Of a stretch of DNA of 64,000 nucleotides, positions 17,262-25,698 are shown piece by piece. Positions within the stretch are counted from its first letter, which is position 1. Every line of letters begins with the position of its first letter. Source of the stretch: Blautia schinkii DSM 10518 (GTDB taxonomy: Bacteria > Bacillota > Clostridia > Lachnospirales > Lachnospiraceae); the NCBI GenBank assembly GCA_000702025.1, contig JNKJ01000025.1:44216-108215 (forward strand). Direction: 5' to 3'. The position numbers were made by a program, and so were the translations under genes. Below the pieces are notes generated by a model. The model did not search any database, had not been told where the DNA came from, and saw only the letters and a program-made list of their open reading frames with translations.

Positions 17262-17453
17262 TCAATCCGTTTTTCCGAATTGTTCTTTTCGTGCGGAGAA
17301 CATATCCACAGCTTCCATATCAGTCTCGGTAAGAGGGGGATAACCCTTTTCTGCCCGCAGCCTGTTTCCCTCTTCCAAAAGTGTGGATCGTACAAATGCG
17401 TCAAATCGCTCCATCAGTTCCTCTTCTGTTTCTTTCCGCTTTTCATATGCCAT
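17262..17453 (-). CDS. Small HipA-associated protein
   Basis: A 63-residue charged, helical protein (MAYEKRKETEEELMERFDAF) with an excellent AGGAGG site before its ATG. It follows the HipA-like kinase gene by 35 bases on the same strand and has the same higher GC, so the two are probably co-transcribed. I do not recognise the family. A partner or antitoxin-like role is possible but unproven, and no DNA-binding motif is obvious. Confidence 0.65.
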   Translation of the reverse strand: MAYEKRKETEEELMERFDAFVRSTLLEEGNRLRAEKGYPPLTETDMEAVDMFSARKEQFGKTD

Positions 17454-17488
17454 CTTGCATACCTCCTTTTTCGCTGTTGCAAAGCTTT

Positions 17489-18733
17489 CTACCGCTCCAT
17501 ATCCTCTCCGCTGTATGCCACGTCCTCCGTCACATCAGCGGCACAGTCATCCACCGGATAAAGGTTTCGGCGGCTGTTCACAACCTCTGCCAGTCGTTCA
17601 ACACGCCCGCAGAGAGCCTTGCACAGCGCATTACAACGGGCTTCATCTATGAAGAGGGAGCCTTTTGTCAGTACCCGCAGTTCCTCATCAATTCCGTTCA
17701 GCGTGTTCAGATTCAGCCAGTCAAAAGAGGATACCAGCTTGATTTGCTCATCATGGCTGGTCTTGAACGGCTTGCTGGTCACTCTGCCTACAGAGCCGAC
17801 CATCATCGTGGGCTTATCAAACCAGAGGGATGTGCCGCTGTCGTAAATCGGCGCGGCTCCAATCCATTGGAGCGTATTGGCATTTCGGATGGCCCCAAAA
17901 TTATTCTGATGCCTGTCCTCATTCATAATAAGATAATCCAACACCAGCATCCGGTCAAGGCTGTCCCTGATACCGGGGATGCCCTGCTTCTCACAGCAGT
18001 TCAGATAATGCTGATAAACAGAAACATGGTTTGGCTTCGGATGGGTCTGCATGATATACCACGCTGTCACAAGTTCGGTGTCCGGGGTAATAAAGTCCTC
18101 GCACACGCTGTACGGATAGTCCTCCTGTATGGTCAGGGTATAGGCCACATGGGGAATCCCCAGGCGTTCCATGATGATACTCGCCAGCACCTCGTTATAA
18201 GGCTCCTGCTGGGTCGCGCCGCTTCCGGCTTTCAGCAGACAGCGTTTTCCGTTTACAATCGTCCACATCTTCTTAAGCCAGCCGTCCGTGGTATTGTCCG
18301 GGGACATCAGACTGACTTCCTCACCGGATACCGGATGCCCGAACAAGGCGTTACCCACGTCCTCCGAAAATGCGTTATCAAAGAAGTTGACCTCACTCCA
18401 CGCTGTTTTCCGGCCGGTAGGGCAGATCCAATACTGGTCGGACAGGGACAGTCCGAGGCATTTATCCAAAAGCATCTGTGGAGAGGCAATCTCCAGTTTT
18501 TCCAACGCACGCGCAAGCCCCGCGCGGCTGGCCGGGATTGCCCGCCCCGTCCACCACTCATTCAATGCGGCGCGGTCAATCTTCCCCTTTTTCACCGGAA
18601 TGCCCACCGGCACATGGGCAGGGGCAAATATCTCTCCAACAGCGGAAACAGATGCCGTCACACTGTCCAGACGGATTTCCGCCACCGGAATATCCTTGTG
18701 CATCAGGATATAGGTTTCAATCGTTTCCACCAT
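17489..18733 (-). CDS. HipA-like kinase domain protein
   Basis: About 414 residues. The C-terminal half carries HipA/phosphatidylinositol-kinase-like features: CLLKAGSGATQQEPYNEVLAS (ATP-binding Lys region), LVLDYLIMNEDRHQNNFG (catalytic loop, Asp and Asn) and AAPIYDSGTSLW (metal-binding Asp). HipA relatives are serine/threonine kinases, classically toxins of HipBA modules. There is no HipB-like helix-turn-helix gene beside it; the only neighbour is the 63-residue protein downstream. GC content is visibly higher than in the flanking AT-rich genes, suggesting separate acquisition. The ATG at 18733 is preferred over a GTG at 18742 because of spacing from GGAG. Confidence 0.82.
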   Translation of the reverse strand: MVETIETYILMHKDIPVAEIRLDSVTASVSAVGEIFAPAHVPVGIPVKKGKIDRAALNEWWTGRAIPASRAGLARALEKLEIASPQMLLDKCLGLSLSDQYWICPTGRKTAWSEVNFFDNAFSEDVGNALFGHPVSGEEVSLMSPDNTTDGWLKKMWTIVNGKRCLLKAGSGATQQEPYNEVLASIIMERLGIPHVAYTLTIQEDYPYSVCEDFITPDTELVTAWYIMQTHPKPNHVSVYQHYLNCCEKQGIPGIRDSLDRMLVLDYLIMNEDRHQNNFGAIRNANTLQWIGAAPIYDSGTSLWFDKPTMMVGSVGRVTSKPFKTSHDEQIKLVSSFDWLNLNTLNGIDEELRVLTKGSLFIDEARCNALCKALCGRVERLAEVVNSRRNLYPVDDCAADVTEDVAYSGEDMER

Positions 18734-18783
18734 CTTTCTCACTCTCCAATCTACTTCTTATTATTCTACCAAATCGCACTCGC

Positions 18784-19821
18784 TTAAACAAGCGGTTTGG
18801 GGTTCCTTTCCATCGACAAAAATGGTGATAAAGTTTCCAGCATTTCGTGTTTCATAACATCATATTCCTTTAAGCCATATACACCTTGCGGTTTTGGTAA
18901 GTAAACTTCTCCTTTACCGGCACATAGAACCGCAAATAGCTGATGTGTATATTGGTCTTGAGATATCGGGTGACTCACAATCTCAAAAATAGCGGGGGTA
19001 TATTTCGTATAAACAATAAGCGATAAATATAGGTGCTTATATTTCTTTCTCGAACCGTTATACTCACGTAGGAAAGAATGCACTTTACTATTCATTGTTT
19101 CAATTAATCTTTTCGAATCATAACTGTCGCATTTAATTATGTGATTTATTCTAAGATTTTGCTCATTATCATTAAAATATTGCAGTATTTCCGTACCATC
19201 GTCTAATAAATATTTGTTCCATAATATATATCCCTTTTGGCTATAACTTGATGATATTGTATCTATCAACTTTGGGAATTCTAAAAATGAAATTGAAATA
19301 ACATCGGCATCCACTTTATCCCTTTGTAGGATAAAGTAATCTCTATGTTTTGTTTGTGCGCTTTTCTTAAGATGTGATGTTAAAACATTATCGTAATTAT
19401 CCTGAATAGTTTTCGTCAAAGGCAGCGGAACCCACGCTAAAACTATCATAAAAATCTCAAACAAGTACCATCTTTTTGCTGCTGCTATAGATACAATTCC
19501 ATATAACATGAATATACCTGCCTGGGTCAGTATATATATTTGACAATAGTATAGACCCTTTAACTCAGAAAAGGATCTCGTATACGTTTTCCTAAAATAA
19601 CCATTTAGAAATAAAGGGTTATTTTTATTTCGCATCTTTTTGTATAAATTGAAATCCAATCCAGTTTTCCGAAGCAATCCACTCAGTGTTAACAAAGTAC
19701 ATATTGTAGAAATTCTAAAAACAACAAATTTTACATTTAAATAGACTATTAACGTTATAAAAGTAATTAATACCATGACAAGCGGCACTATTCTTTTTGC
19801 ATTTTTCACGTCATACCTCAT
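18784..19821 (-). CDS. Island membrane protein, family member D
   Basis: A 345-residue protein of a family present four times here. Membrane segments lie at about residues 11-30, 34-50, 88-110 and 114-134. Between the pairs is the family motif NPLFLNGYFRKTY, with YYCQIYI at the third segment. The C-terminal 200 residues are cytoplasmic-looking and end in a degenerate form of the family tail (YLPKPQGVYGLKEYDVMKHEMLETL). Function unknown. A -10-like ATTATACTCTAT box at 19866-19877 precedes it, so it may have its own promoter. By position it could be an immunity protein of the RHS locus, but this is inference. Confidence 0.75.
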   Translation of the reverse strand: MRYDVKNAKRIVPLVMVLITFITLIVYLNVKFVVFRISTICTLLTLSGLLRKTGLDFNLYKKMRNKNNPLFLNGYFRKTYTRSFSELKGLYYCQIYILTQAGIFMLYGIVSIAAAKRWYLFEIFMIVLAWVPLPLTKTIQDNYDNVLTSHLKKSAQTKHRDYFILQRDKVDADVISISFLEFPKLIDTISSSYSQKGYILWNKYLLDDGTEILQYFNDNEQNLRINHIIKCDSYDSKRLIETMNSKVHSFLREYNGSRKKYKHLYLSLIVYTKYTPAIFEIVSHPISQDQYTHQLFAVLCAGKGEVYLPKPQGVYGLKEYDVMKHEMLETLSPFLSMERNPKPLV

Positions 19822-19873
19822 TCTACTTTATTTTCGTTCTGCTGACATCAGCAGTTTTCTAACTTATTATACT

Positions 19874-20383
19874 CTATAATTTACTAAACGGTTGCCAGAT
19901 CCCTTCTTCATTCTCTGTATAGCGAAAAGCCTGTGTATATACCCACATATAATAAGAATGTGTAACAAACTTAAAAGCTGCTATGCCCAAAAAGAAGAAG
20001 GAAGAAATGTTCTCTGCATATAAATTAAAATCCACACCAAAGGCCGTAACACACAAAGAATATAATGTCAGGCAGAGGATTTGTATTATACATACAATCT
20101 GGCACCAAAAGTCACTTTTTAAACCAGCCCATAAACTATGCCCCGAAACTTCTGAAACATTTCTGCGAAAAAAGCCTTTTACATAGAGTGGATTTAAAGT
20201 ATTGCGTTCATCAATCCACATATATCCGCCTTCTGTGCCAAGATGGTTAATACCTGGAATAAATGTAATAATAATGGATACAATTCCCCACCCTATAGCC
20301 GGGCCTGTCCCACCTGCTTGAAAAGCAACAAGCGGCACAGCCTTTACAACTATAAAAAATACAATTACAATTAAATAAATCAT
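19874..20383 (-). CDS. Island membrane protein, family member C, truncated after the membrane domain
   Basis: About 169 residues from the ATG at 20383 (GGAG, 8-base spacing). It aligns with the N-terminal half of the 349-residue member at 23310-24359: NPLYVKGFFRRN against NPLYVRGLLRKN, and RYTENEEGIWQPF against RYAQNKNGIWMPF. It then stops, lacking the whole cytoplasmic domain of about 180 residues. It is either a decayed copy or a natural short form. Its upstream region resembles that of the 349-residue member, including the box at 20440-20451 and the GGAG-rich leader. Confidence 0.72.
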   Translation of the reverse strand: MIYLIVIVFFIVVKAVPLVAFQAGGTGPAIGWGIVSIIITFIPGINHLGTEGGYMWIDERNTLNPLYVKGFFRRNVSEVSGHSLWAGLKSDFWCQIVCIIQILCLTLYSLCVTAFGVDFNLYAENISSFFFLGIAAFKFVTHSYYMWVYTQAFRYTENEEGIWQPFSKL

Positions 20384-20462
20384 TAACGCCACTCCGCTCT
20401 AAAAATAATATCTATCTAACCAGCTTTCTCAATAAATTTATTGTATACTATGATTTCGATAT

Positions 20463-20502
20463 AGAAAAGAGCGGTCGGTATGGGATGTCCCACCGCTCCT
20501 TT
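20463..20502 (-). terminator. Island terminator copy 1
   Basis: AAGAGCGGTCGG pairs with CCACCGCTCCTT around a short loop, 24 bases after the stop of the soluble protein gene at 20527. On the minus strand the stem ends in CGCTCTTTTC. Related in sequence to the copies at 23268 and 25747. Confidence 0.75.
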
Positions 20503-20526
20503 TATCAATTTGATTATATCCATGCA

Positions 20527-21630
20527 TTATTCACGGAAATAATTCGGTCGTCTCCATCTGCCTGCTTCTTTACCTGTCGTCTTTTTTTTCTTATCAGATA
20601 TTTCACATATATGATTATCATCAGTGTTTCTTATCAACCCATCTCCCAGCCATTCTCTACATCTGAATCCATATATATATCCGTCACTATTCCATTCAAA
20701 GATACGTTGATTTCTTGGACACACAAGTTCAAACCAGGCTTCGCCAGTTCCAGGGAAAATATAGTGTTCCTCCCATTCTTCTCCAATTTTTCCGTCTATA
20801 TAAATATATTTTTCTGTCTCCATTTCCCAGATGATTCCATAAGGGCTAAAATATGTATGCTCAAGAGAAGATATAAGTTCACCCTGATATGTCTGAATTA
20901 CAATATCACCTAATCGGAAGTCATCTTGGCTATATGAGTCATAAGCCAGACGAATAATATACAATTCCGAATAGAGAAACAGTTCAATCGTATATAAGGA
21001 ATCATTATTTCTGTACCACATACACATTAACAGACGGCCGCTTTCGTCGTATACGTACTCTATTTTCTCTGTGAGATCTTTTGGTGGACGTTTATAAAAG
21101 TCCCCTCTGGCAGCATTAAAAACAATTAAATCAATTATGGGGCTTATACAATAGTAATCACCATACAACCCCTGCCGTTTACCAAACCTTTGGAAATGTC
21201 TTTTTTCTTCAAGAATTAAATGTAGCTGCGGACAGCAATCTCTAAACATTTGGTGCAGGACTATATAAAACGGAGCGGAATTATAAAACCGGTCAACATA
21301 TTTTTTTGTATTTACTGCGTGCTTCTGGTCAAACTCCTGACCATCTGGATGTCCTAAATAACCTGTATCTCTTCGTATATGCTTATCTCTTAACATCTCA
21401 AAGCTCTTTTGAAGTCCATTCACCTCAATTTGAAAATTTAAAACATTAAACTTAAAATCATGTAATGTTTCTTTCATTTCTTCATCGGTCAGAATTTCCG
21501 TTAATCTGCGGTAACACTCCTCATTTATTGATTCGGCTTTATACAAATATGAAACAATATAATTCCAATAATCAACATAGCACTTAATGCTTTCTAAGTT
21601 CTCACATAAATCACATGATTTTCCATCCAT
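20527..21630 (-). CDS. Island soluble protein, family member B (putative immunity protein)
   Basis: A 367-residue protein without signal peptide or membrane segment; I do not recognise a Pfam family. It is a clear paralogue of the protein at 25806-26900. Both share C-x-DYW near the N-terminus, RFGKR..YGDYYCISPI.DL in the middle, QTYEGELISS/QTYQGELISS, and the identical ending GRWRRPNYFRE. The ATG at 21630 has GGGG 8 bases upstream. It lies 45 bases after the membrane protein gene at 21676, suggesting one transcript. The paralogue is the first gene after the RHS toxin, so an immunity role is plausible but not shown. Confidence 0.75.
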   Translation of the reverse strand: MDGKSCDLCENLESIKCYVDYWNYIVSYLYKAESINEECYRRLTEILTDEEMKETLHDFKFNVLNFQIEVNGLQKSFEMLRDKHIRRDTGYLGHPDGQEFDQKHAVNTKKYVDRFYNSAPFYIVLHQMFRDCCPQLHLILEEKRHFQRFGKRQGLYGDYYCISPIIDLIVFNAARGDFYKRPPKDLTEKIEYVYDESGRLLMCMWYRNNDSLYTIELFLYSELYIIRLAYDSYSQDDFRLGDIVIQTYQGELISSLEHTYFSPYGIIWEMETEKYIYIDGKIGEEWEEHYIFPGTGEAWFELVCPRNQRIFEWNSDGYIYGFRCREWLGDGLIRNTDDNHICEISDKKKKTTGKEAGRWRRPNYFRE

Positions 21631-21675
21631 ATGTTTAACCCCGTTTTGCTTTCCCATGATTTCCCTTGCCCGTTC

Positions 21676-22707
21676 TCATTTTATGTTTAACATGTCTAGT
21701 AACTCTGCCTTTAATCTTTCATATTGATCCATACCGTATTTTTTGTTCTGCTTAGCAAGCAGCAGAACACCCGTGTCAAAGGATAAAACTGCAGGCAGCC
21801 AATATCTTCCCGGCTTTTGATGAACGGCCCCGCTCACTATATATAAACAATTCTCCAGAGACTCTGTGCAGGTAAGTATTGTTAAACAAATGTCTTTCTT
21901 AGGCTCTAAAGTTCCGAAATACTTTGTAAAAAAATCCTCTAATACAGAATCAATCTGCCATTCGAGTCCTTCTCTATACGATTGTTCCAGCTCTGATAGT
22001 TCATCCTCTTTCTGTGTATCAACCACTATAAACATTTTTGTTAAATCCCCGTCGTCCTTTAAATACAGCGATACTTCACCAAGACTACTGCGCTGAAACA
22101 TTCCCCAAAGCAAAAATTTTCGCTGGCCGCATGCGTATGTCAGTCTCCTCTCAAGCTCTGTCAAATCAAAATATTTCGTATATAATGTGATAGGTGTTCC
22201 CACATCATTACGATAGGCATACTCAATGTTAAAGGGGGACCAGACCATTTTTCTTTCCGCCTTTTTTAGCCCCTTCTCCAGAATCTTTTCATAATGATAC
22301 TGTATCACATGTCTAATAAAAATCGGCAAAAATGCTGCCGGAAACATCACCCACTGAATCGTATACCACTCACAAGTAATGTCCGTAATAATTCCTGATA
22401 CCAAAAATATAATATCTTGAACAATTACATATATCTGCCAAACATAAATCAGTTTGAAATCAGACCATTTGATTAGTGACTTTTTCTCTGTATTATAAAC
22501 CCGGTAGCACCCTTTTAAATATAGCGGATTCGACTTATTCTTAACTGCCTCATAATCATCAAACTCCGTGGTAGAACTCACATGAACGACCGCTGATACA
22601 GGAAGCATGAGTAATAGCATACAAAGAATCCCGCCTACACGATTTAGTGATACTGCAACACCAAGGATTACTCCAATATTTATCACTACTTTTATAGCAA
22701 TAGACAT
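21676..22707 (-). CDS. Island membrane protein, family member B
   Basis: A 343-residue membrane protein with hydrophobic segments at about 5-20, 25-42, 85-107 and 113-133. It has the family motif NPLYLKGCYRVYN and a soluble C-terminal domain ending in GRYWLPAVLSFDTGVLLLAK and ERLKAELLDMLNIK. The same tail, LPAVLSYYD through ELLSMLGI, is present in the 349-residue member. Function unknown. The GGAGGAAAAT site precedes its ATG, and a -10-like ATTATAAGCTAT box lies at 22753-22764. It is followed closely by the soluble protein gene. Confidence 0.75.
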   Translation of the reverse strand: MSIAIKVVINIGVILGVAVSLNRVGGILCMLLLMLPVSAVVHVSSTTEFDDYEAVKNKSNPLYLKGCYRVYNTEKKSLIKWSDFKLIYVWQIYVIVQDIIFLVSGIITDITCEWYTIQWVMFPAAFLPIFIRHVIQYHYEKILEKGLKKAERKMVWSPFNIEYAYRNDVGTPITLYTKYFDLTELERRLTYACGQRKFLLWGMFQRSSLGEVSLYLKDDGDLTKMFIVVDTQKEDELSELEQSYREGLEWQIDSVLEDFFTKYFGTLEPKKDICLTILTCTESLENCLYIVSGAVHQKPGRYWLPAVLSFDTGVLLLAKQNKKYGMDQYERLKAELLDMLNIK

Positions 22708-22752
22708 TTTATTTTCCTCCCTCTGCTGACTTTAGTAGTTTTTGTTAAATTT

Positions 22753-22764
22753 ATTATAAGCTAT
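22753..22764 (-). promoter_or_regulatory. Repeated -10-like box (member B)
   Basis: ATTATAAGCTAT (minus: ATAGCTTATAAT) lies 46 bases before the start at 22707. Near copies stand before the other three membrane protein genes at 24415-24426, 20440-20451 and 19866-19877. The TATAAT is good but no strong -35 is seen, so promoters may be weak or need an activator. Confidence 0.5.
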
Positions 22765-22797
22765 AACGCTAATAACAAGAAGAAATATTCACAATTC

Positions 22798-23217
22798 CTA
22801 ATTTTGCGAAACACCAGACTTCAGCATATCAACGCCTTTCTTTAGTCCGGTCGGGAGGGGAAGTCCCATCAGCCCCGCATTTTCTATAATAGAAAGCCCC
22901 TCATTTGCAATAAACCCTATGCAGACCGCATTCCTTAAATATTCTGTATTCATCAATTCGTCAAGCTGCGCTGCCACAAGCACATAAAACAGTGTCATGG
23001 CTTTTCTGCACAATCCCTTCCAACCTGCCCGGCTTTCCAATGAACCATTGGGAGATTTGGGGCTTTTCCCAAATACTGCCGGAAGGAGGATTCCCCCGGT
23101 GAACCAGTCCACTGCCATAAAGATTATCAGTGTCTGCAAAAATCTGTCCCAGCCTCCAAAAAGGGATGCAATTGTGCTTCCGGCAAGACCGATTGCTGTG
23201 ATTAGTTTATATTTCAT
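22798..23217 (-). CDS. TcdE/UtxA-type holin, copy B
   Basis: A small membrane protein of the phage_holin_4 (Cph1/TcdE/UviB) family. Features are KLITAIGLAGSTIASLFGGWD, FMAVDWFTGGILLPAVFGKS (second membrane segment with the conserved D-W/Y-x-TG), the SRAGWKGLCRKA segment, and further membrane segments ending IANEGLSIIENAGLMGLPLP. Holins open the membrane for endolysins; TcdE releases large clostridial toxins. The protein differs from copy A (25273-25698) at only three residues plus two extra C-terminal residues there. The ATG at 23217 is preferred to the GTG at 23226. No endolysin follows this copy. Confidence 0.88.
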   Translation of the reverse strand: MKYKLITAIGLAGSTIASLFGGWDRFLQTLIIFMAVDWFTGGILLPAVFGKSPKSPNGSLESRAGWKGLCRKAMTLFYVLVAAQLDELMNTEYLRNAVCIGFIANEGLSIIENAGLMGLPLPTGLKKGVDMLKSGVSQN

Positions 23218-23298
23218 AGTTTTCACCTTCTTTCTTTGTTTGTTTTACCTAAAAAAGAGTACAAAAAGAGCGGTCGGTGTTGGATTTCCAACCGCTCC
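22805..23298. repeat. Direct repeat block carrying holin and terminator, copy 1
   Basis: The DNA of the holin gene, its leader (CACCTTCTTTCTTTG) and the terminator hairpin recurs almost unchanged at 25283-25780. Only scattered base differences are visible, so the duplication is recent or kept alike by recombination. The two copies lie about 2.5 kb apart in direct orientation and enclose the endolysin gene and one membrane protein gene. Confidence 0.85.
23268..23298 (-). terminator. Island terminator copy 2
   Basis: AAGAGCGGTCGG with loop and CCAACCGCTCC form a hairpin 12 bases after the stop of the membrane protein gene at 23310. The minus strand continues CGCTCTTTTTG, a proper T-tract. It is part of the duplicated block that includes the holin gene. 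Confidence 0.78.
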
Positions 23299-23309
23299 AA
23301 TGTTAAAAC

Positions 23310-24359
23310 TTAGCCTTCATACTCTTCTGGATAAACCTTATTGTTATAACGTCCAGAGATTCCTAACATACTTAGCAGCTCCTTCCGCATTTCGTTATAT
23401 TGTTCCGAGCCTCTCACACCGCTATAATTTTGATTAATAGTAAGCGTATCGTTATCATAATAGGATAAGACAGCCGGGAGACGAAATCTACCTTTTTTCT
23501 GGTCTATACCGTAACGTATACCCATCTTTTTTAACTGTTTACATCGCTTCTCAACACACAATAAAAATGTAAATCTGGCCTCATCGAATGTATATCTTTC
23601 CTTCACGTAATCCTTCCAATAAATCTCAAAAATTCCGTTGAATTTATCCCAATGTTCTACTTCAAGCTTGTCAACATGGATAAGGGAAAACACATCCAAT
23701 CTGCCCAAAGTATGCTTGGTAAAGAATATTAGTTCGGACCCGTCATCGGTGATATAACGCTCAGTAAAATTATATCCTTTTTCCTTACATGATTCCTTCA
23801 AATTCTCTTGTATCTTTTCATAGTTAACATGGTAATTACAGGAAAAGGGGTTCTGTATTCTATTCAAAGCCTTGAATACAAAATTAAACGGCATCCAAAT
23901 ACCATTTTTATTTTGAGCATATCGATAGTCTGTATTATAACACCATAAATAATACACTTGAAGAAATAGCCTTATTAAAAGCAACCCGATGAAGCATATT
24001 GCCAATGTAATTTCAAGGCGATAGTACCACCACTGAAAACCATACAAATAGAAATAGCCAAGATAAACAAAAGCACACACCAATAAACTTGCTGACATAA
24101 TCTGACAGTAATATATTCCCTTTAAATTGCACAAGATATTATTTTTTGACGGATTCTTTCTCAGCAATCCTCTTACATACAGAGGATTTGTGTTGTTGTA
24201 TTCGTTGCAACCTTCTGGTCTGCTATAACTTTCAAAAGGAATCCAACATATAGTACACGACAATGCCGCTATAGCACCTAATACTCCCAGCTTAAGTCCC
24301 AAAAATAGGACTATTGCCGGTAAAGCAATATACATAAAATATATAAATAAATTATACAT
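23310..24359 (-). CDS. Island membrane protein, family member A
   Basis: A 349-residue protein and the best-preserved member of the family. Membrane segments are at about 4-24, 25-45, 80-105 and 110-135. The motif NPLYVRGLLRKNPSKNN and IYYCQIM match the other copies, and RYAQNKNGIWMPFNF marks the junction to the C-terminal domain. The tail RFRLPAVLSYYDNDTLTINQ and EMRKELLSMLGI is shared with member B. Function unknown. GGAGAGGAG precedes the ATG and a -10-like box lies at 24415-24426. It ends at terminator copy 2, so it is a single-gene unit. Confidence 0.75.
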   Translation of the reverse strand: MYNLFIYFMYIALPAIVLFLGLKLGVLGAIAALSCTICWIPFESYSRPEGCNEYNNTNPLYVRGLLRKNPSKNNILCNLKGIYYCQIMSASLLVCAFVYLGYFYLYGFQWWYYRLEITLAICFIGLLLIRLFLQVYYLWCYNTDYRYAQNKNGIWMPFNFVFKALNRIQNPFSCNYHVNYEKIQENLKESCKEKGYNFTERYITDDGSELIFFTKHTLGRLDVFSLIHVDKLEVEHWDKFNGIFEIYWKDYVKERYTFDEARFTFLLCVEKRCKQLKKMGIRYGIDQKKGRFRLPAVLSYYDNDTLTINQNYSGVRGSEQYNEMRKELLSMLGISGRYNNKVYPEEYEG

Positions 24360-24414
24360 TAAACTCCTCTCCGTTCTAAAATAATATCTACTTATTTCGG
24401 TTTTGCATAAACAT

Positions 24415-24426
24415 ATTATAAGCTAT
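24415..24426 (-). promoter_or_regulatory. Repeated -10-like box (member A)
   Basis: ATTATAAGCTAT, identical to the copy at 22753-22764, lies 56 bases before the start at 24359. The surrounding 80 bases also resemble the region before the truncated member C. Confidence 0.5.
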
Positions 24427-24459
24427 GATTTTAATAAGGAAAAGAACTATTTGAGATTA

Positions 24460-25233
24460 CTAATTCCGAAATGTATTTTCTTTCATATGATTTACAATAG
24501 CTGTCCAACCATTTTTGCCGCAGATGCCATCCTGTAACTGATTGGTGTTTTTTTGAAAGGATTTAAATGCATGGTCAGTATCAGCTCCCCAGATTCCGTC
24601 CGCATCCACCTCCAGGAAGCTCTGCAGCATACTTACCGCAGTTCCTGTACAGCCCCTTGAAATTTCCGGAAACCGAAGCGATATTTCACCGGTCAGATTC
24701 GCCTTAGTCTTTCCTGACACTGTCGGATTGGTAGCGCTGCTGTTTTCCGCGTTTTTCTCAATTGCCTGTTTAAATCTCTCCCAATCATTTCTGGCACGTA
24801 TTTCCGAAGGGCAGTTTTTCGCACATACATCGAAATGCTGAACAACATGGTCTGGCGAAATACCCTGGGTACTCATAATCTGTCTGCAGATTGTAATTGT
24901 ATTCTGAAAAGCCTTCTCATAATCAAAGCCTGCCTGTACACACATTTCTATGCCAATCGAATTCCTGTTATTTACCGTTCCAAACAGCCGGCCTCCATAA
25001 TTAACACCTACATGCCAGGCACCGCGGTCAAACGGCATTGCCTGGTAAGCTGATTTATCGTCCACATATACATGTGCGGACATGCCGTTAAAATTACCGT
25101 CATGCTGTGCCCGGGCATGAGCCTTCGCATCTGCTCCAGCACTGTAGTTATCAGTATTATGGATAACGATATATGAAGCTTTCTGGTTAGGGTAACTGTT
25201 GTTGCTTGATATGTATTCTTTATTTAAATTCAT
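24460..25233 (-). CDS. N-acetylmuramoyl-L-alanine amidase (endolysin) with peptidoglycan-binding domain
   Basis: About 257 residues from the ATG at 25233. The amidase_2 domain spans about 18-150: IVIHNTD (zinc His25), GAWHVG (His74), SIGIEM (Glu96) and VVQHFDVCAKNCP (zinc His133 and Cys141). A peptidoglycan-binding repeat follows at about 198-250 (VSMLQSFLEVDADGIWGADT). It cuts the amide bond between muramic acid and the peptide. There is no signal peptide, so it needs a holin to reach the wall. It starts 40 bases after holin A, giving a holin/endolysin pair with no other phage gene around. Confidence 0.92.
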   Translation of the reverse strand: MNLNKEYISSNNSYPNQKASYIVIHNTDNYSAGADAKAHARAQHDGNFNGMSAHVYVDDKSAYQAMPFDRGAWHVGVNYGGRLFGTVNNRNSIGIEMCVQAGFDYEKAFQNTITICRQIMSTQGISPDHVVQHFDVCAKNCPSEIRARNDWERFKQAIEKNAENSSATNPTVSGKTKANLTGEISLRFPEISRGCTGTAVSMLQSFLEVDADGIWGADTDHAFKSFQKNTNQLQDGICGKNGWTAIVNHMKENTFRN

Positions 25234-25272
25234 AATGTCCTCTCTTTCTCTGCTTATTTTTGTCATCATGTT

Positions 25273-25698
25273 TCAGTCTGGATTTTGCGAAACACCGGCC
25301 TTCAGCATATCAATGCCCTTTTTCAGTCCGGTAGGGAGGGGAAGTCCCATCAGCCCCGCATTTTCTATAATAGAAAGCCCCTCATTTGCAATAAATCCTA
25401 TGCAGACCGCATTTCTTAAATATTCTGTATTCATCAATTCGTCAAGCTGCGCTGCTACAAGTACATAAAACAAAGTCATGGCTTTTCTGCACAATCCCTT
25501 CCATCCTGCCCGGCTTTCCAATGCACCATTGGGAGATTTGGGGCTTTTCCCAAACACTGCCGGAAGGAGGATCCCCCCGGTGAACCAGTCCACTGCCATA
25601 AAGATTATTAATGTCTGCAAAAATCTGTCCCAGCCTCCGAAAAGGGATGCAATTGTGCTTCCGGCAAGACCGATTGCTGTGATTAGTTTATATTTCAT
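25273..25698 (-). CDS. TcdE/UtxA-type holin, copy A
   Basis: About 141 residues of the phage_holin_4 / TcdE family, with the same segments as copy B: AIGLAGSTIASLFGGWD, AVDWFTGGILLPAVFGKS and EGLSIIENAGLMGLPLP. Differences from copy B are Ala for Ser before LESR, Ile for Val in GIDML, Ala for Ser in KAGV and a C-terminal Pro-Asp. This copy is directly followed by the amidase gene. It should form membrane lesions that release the endolysin and, by analogy with TcdE and type 10 secretion systems, possibly the signal-less RHS toxin encoded upstream. Confidence 0.88.
   Translation of the reverse strand: MKYKLITAIGLAGSTIASLFGGWDRFLQTLIIFMAVDWFTGGILLPAVFGKSPKSPNGALESRAGWKGLCRKAMTLFYVLVAAQLDELMNTEYLRNAVCIGFIANEGLSIIENAGLMGLPLPTGLKKGIDMLKAGVSQNPD

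Noticed and set aside
17381..18787. 468-codon open frame on plus
   Set aside because: It is antisense to the HipA-like gene and the residues have no family features. Its length comes from the high GC of that gene; it lacks a ribosome site.
22798..25698. Holins and amidase as part of a prophage
   Set aside because: No capsid, tail, terminase, integrase or replication genes are near. The genes alternate with island membrane proteins, so a toxin-release or accessory module fits better.
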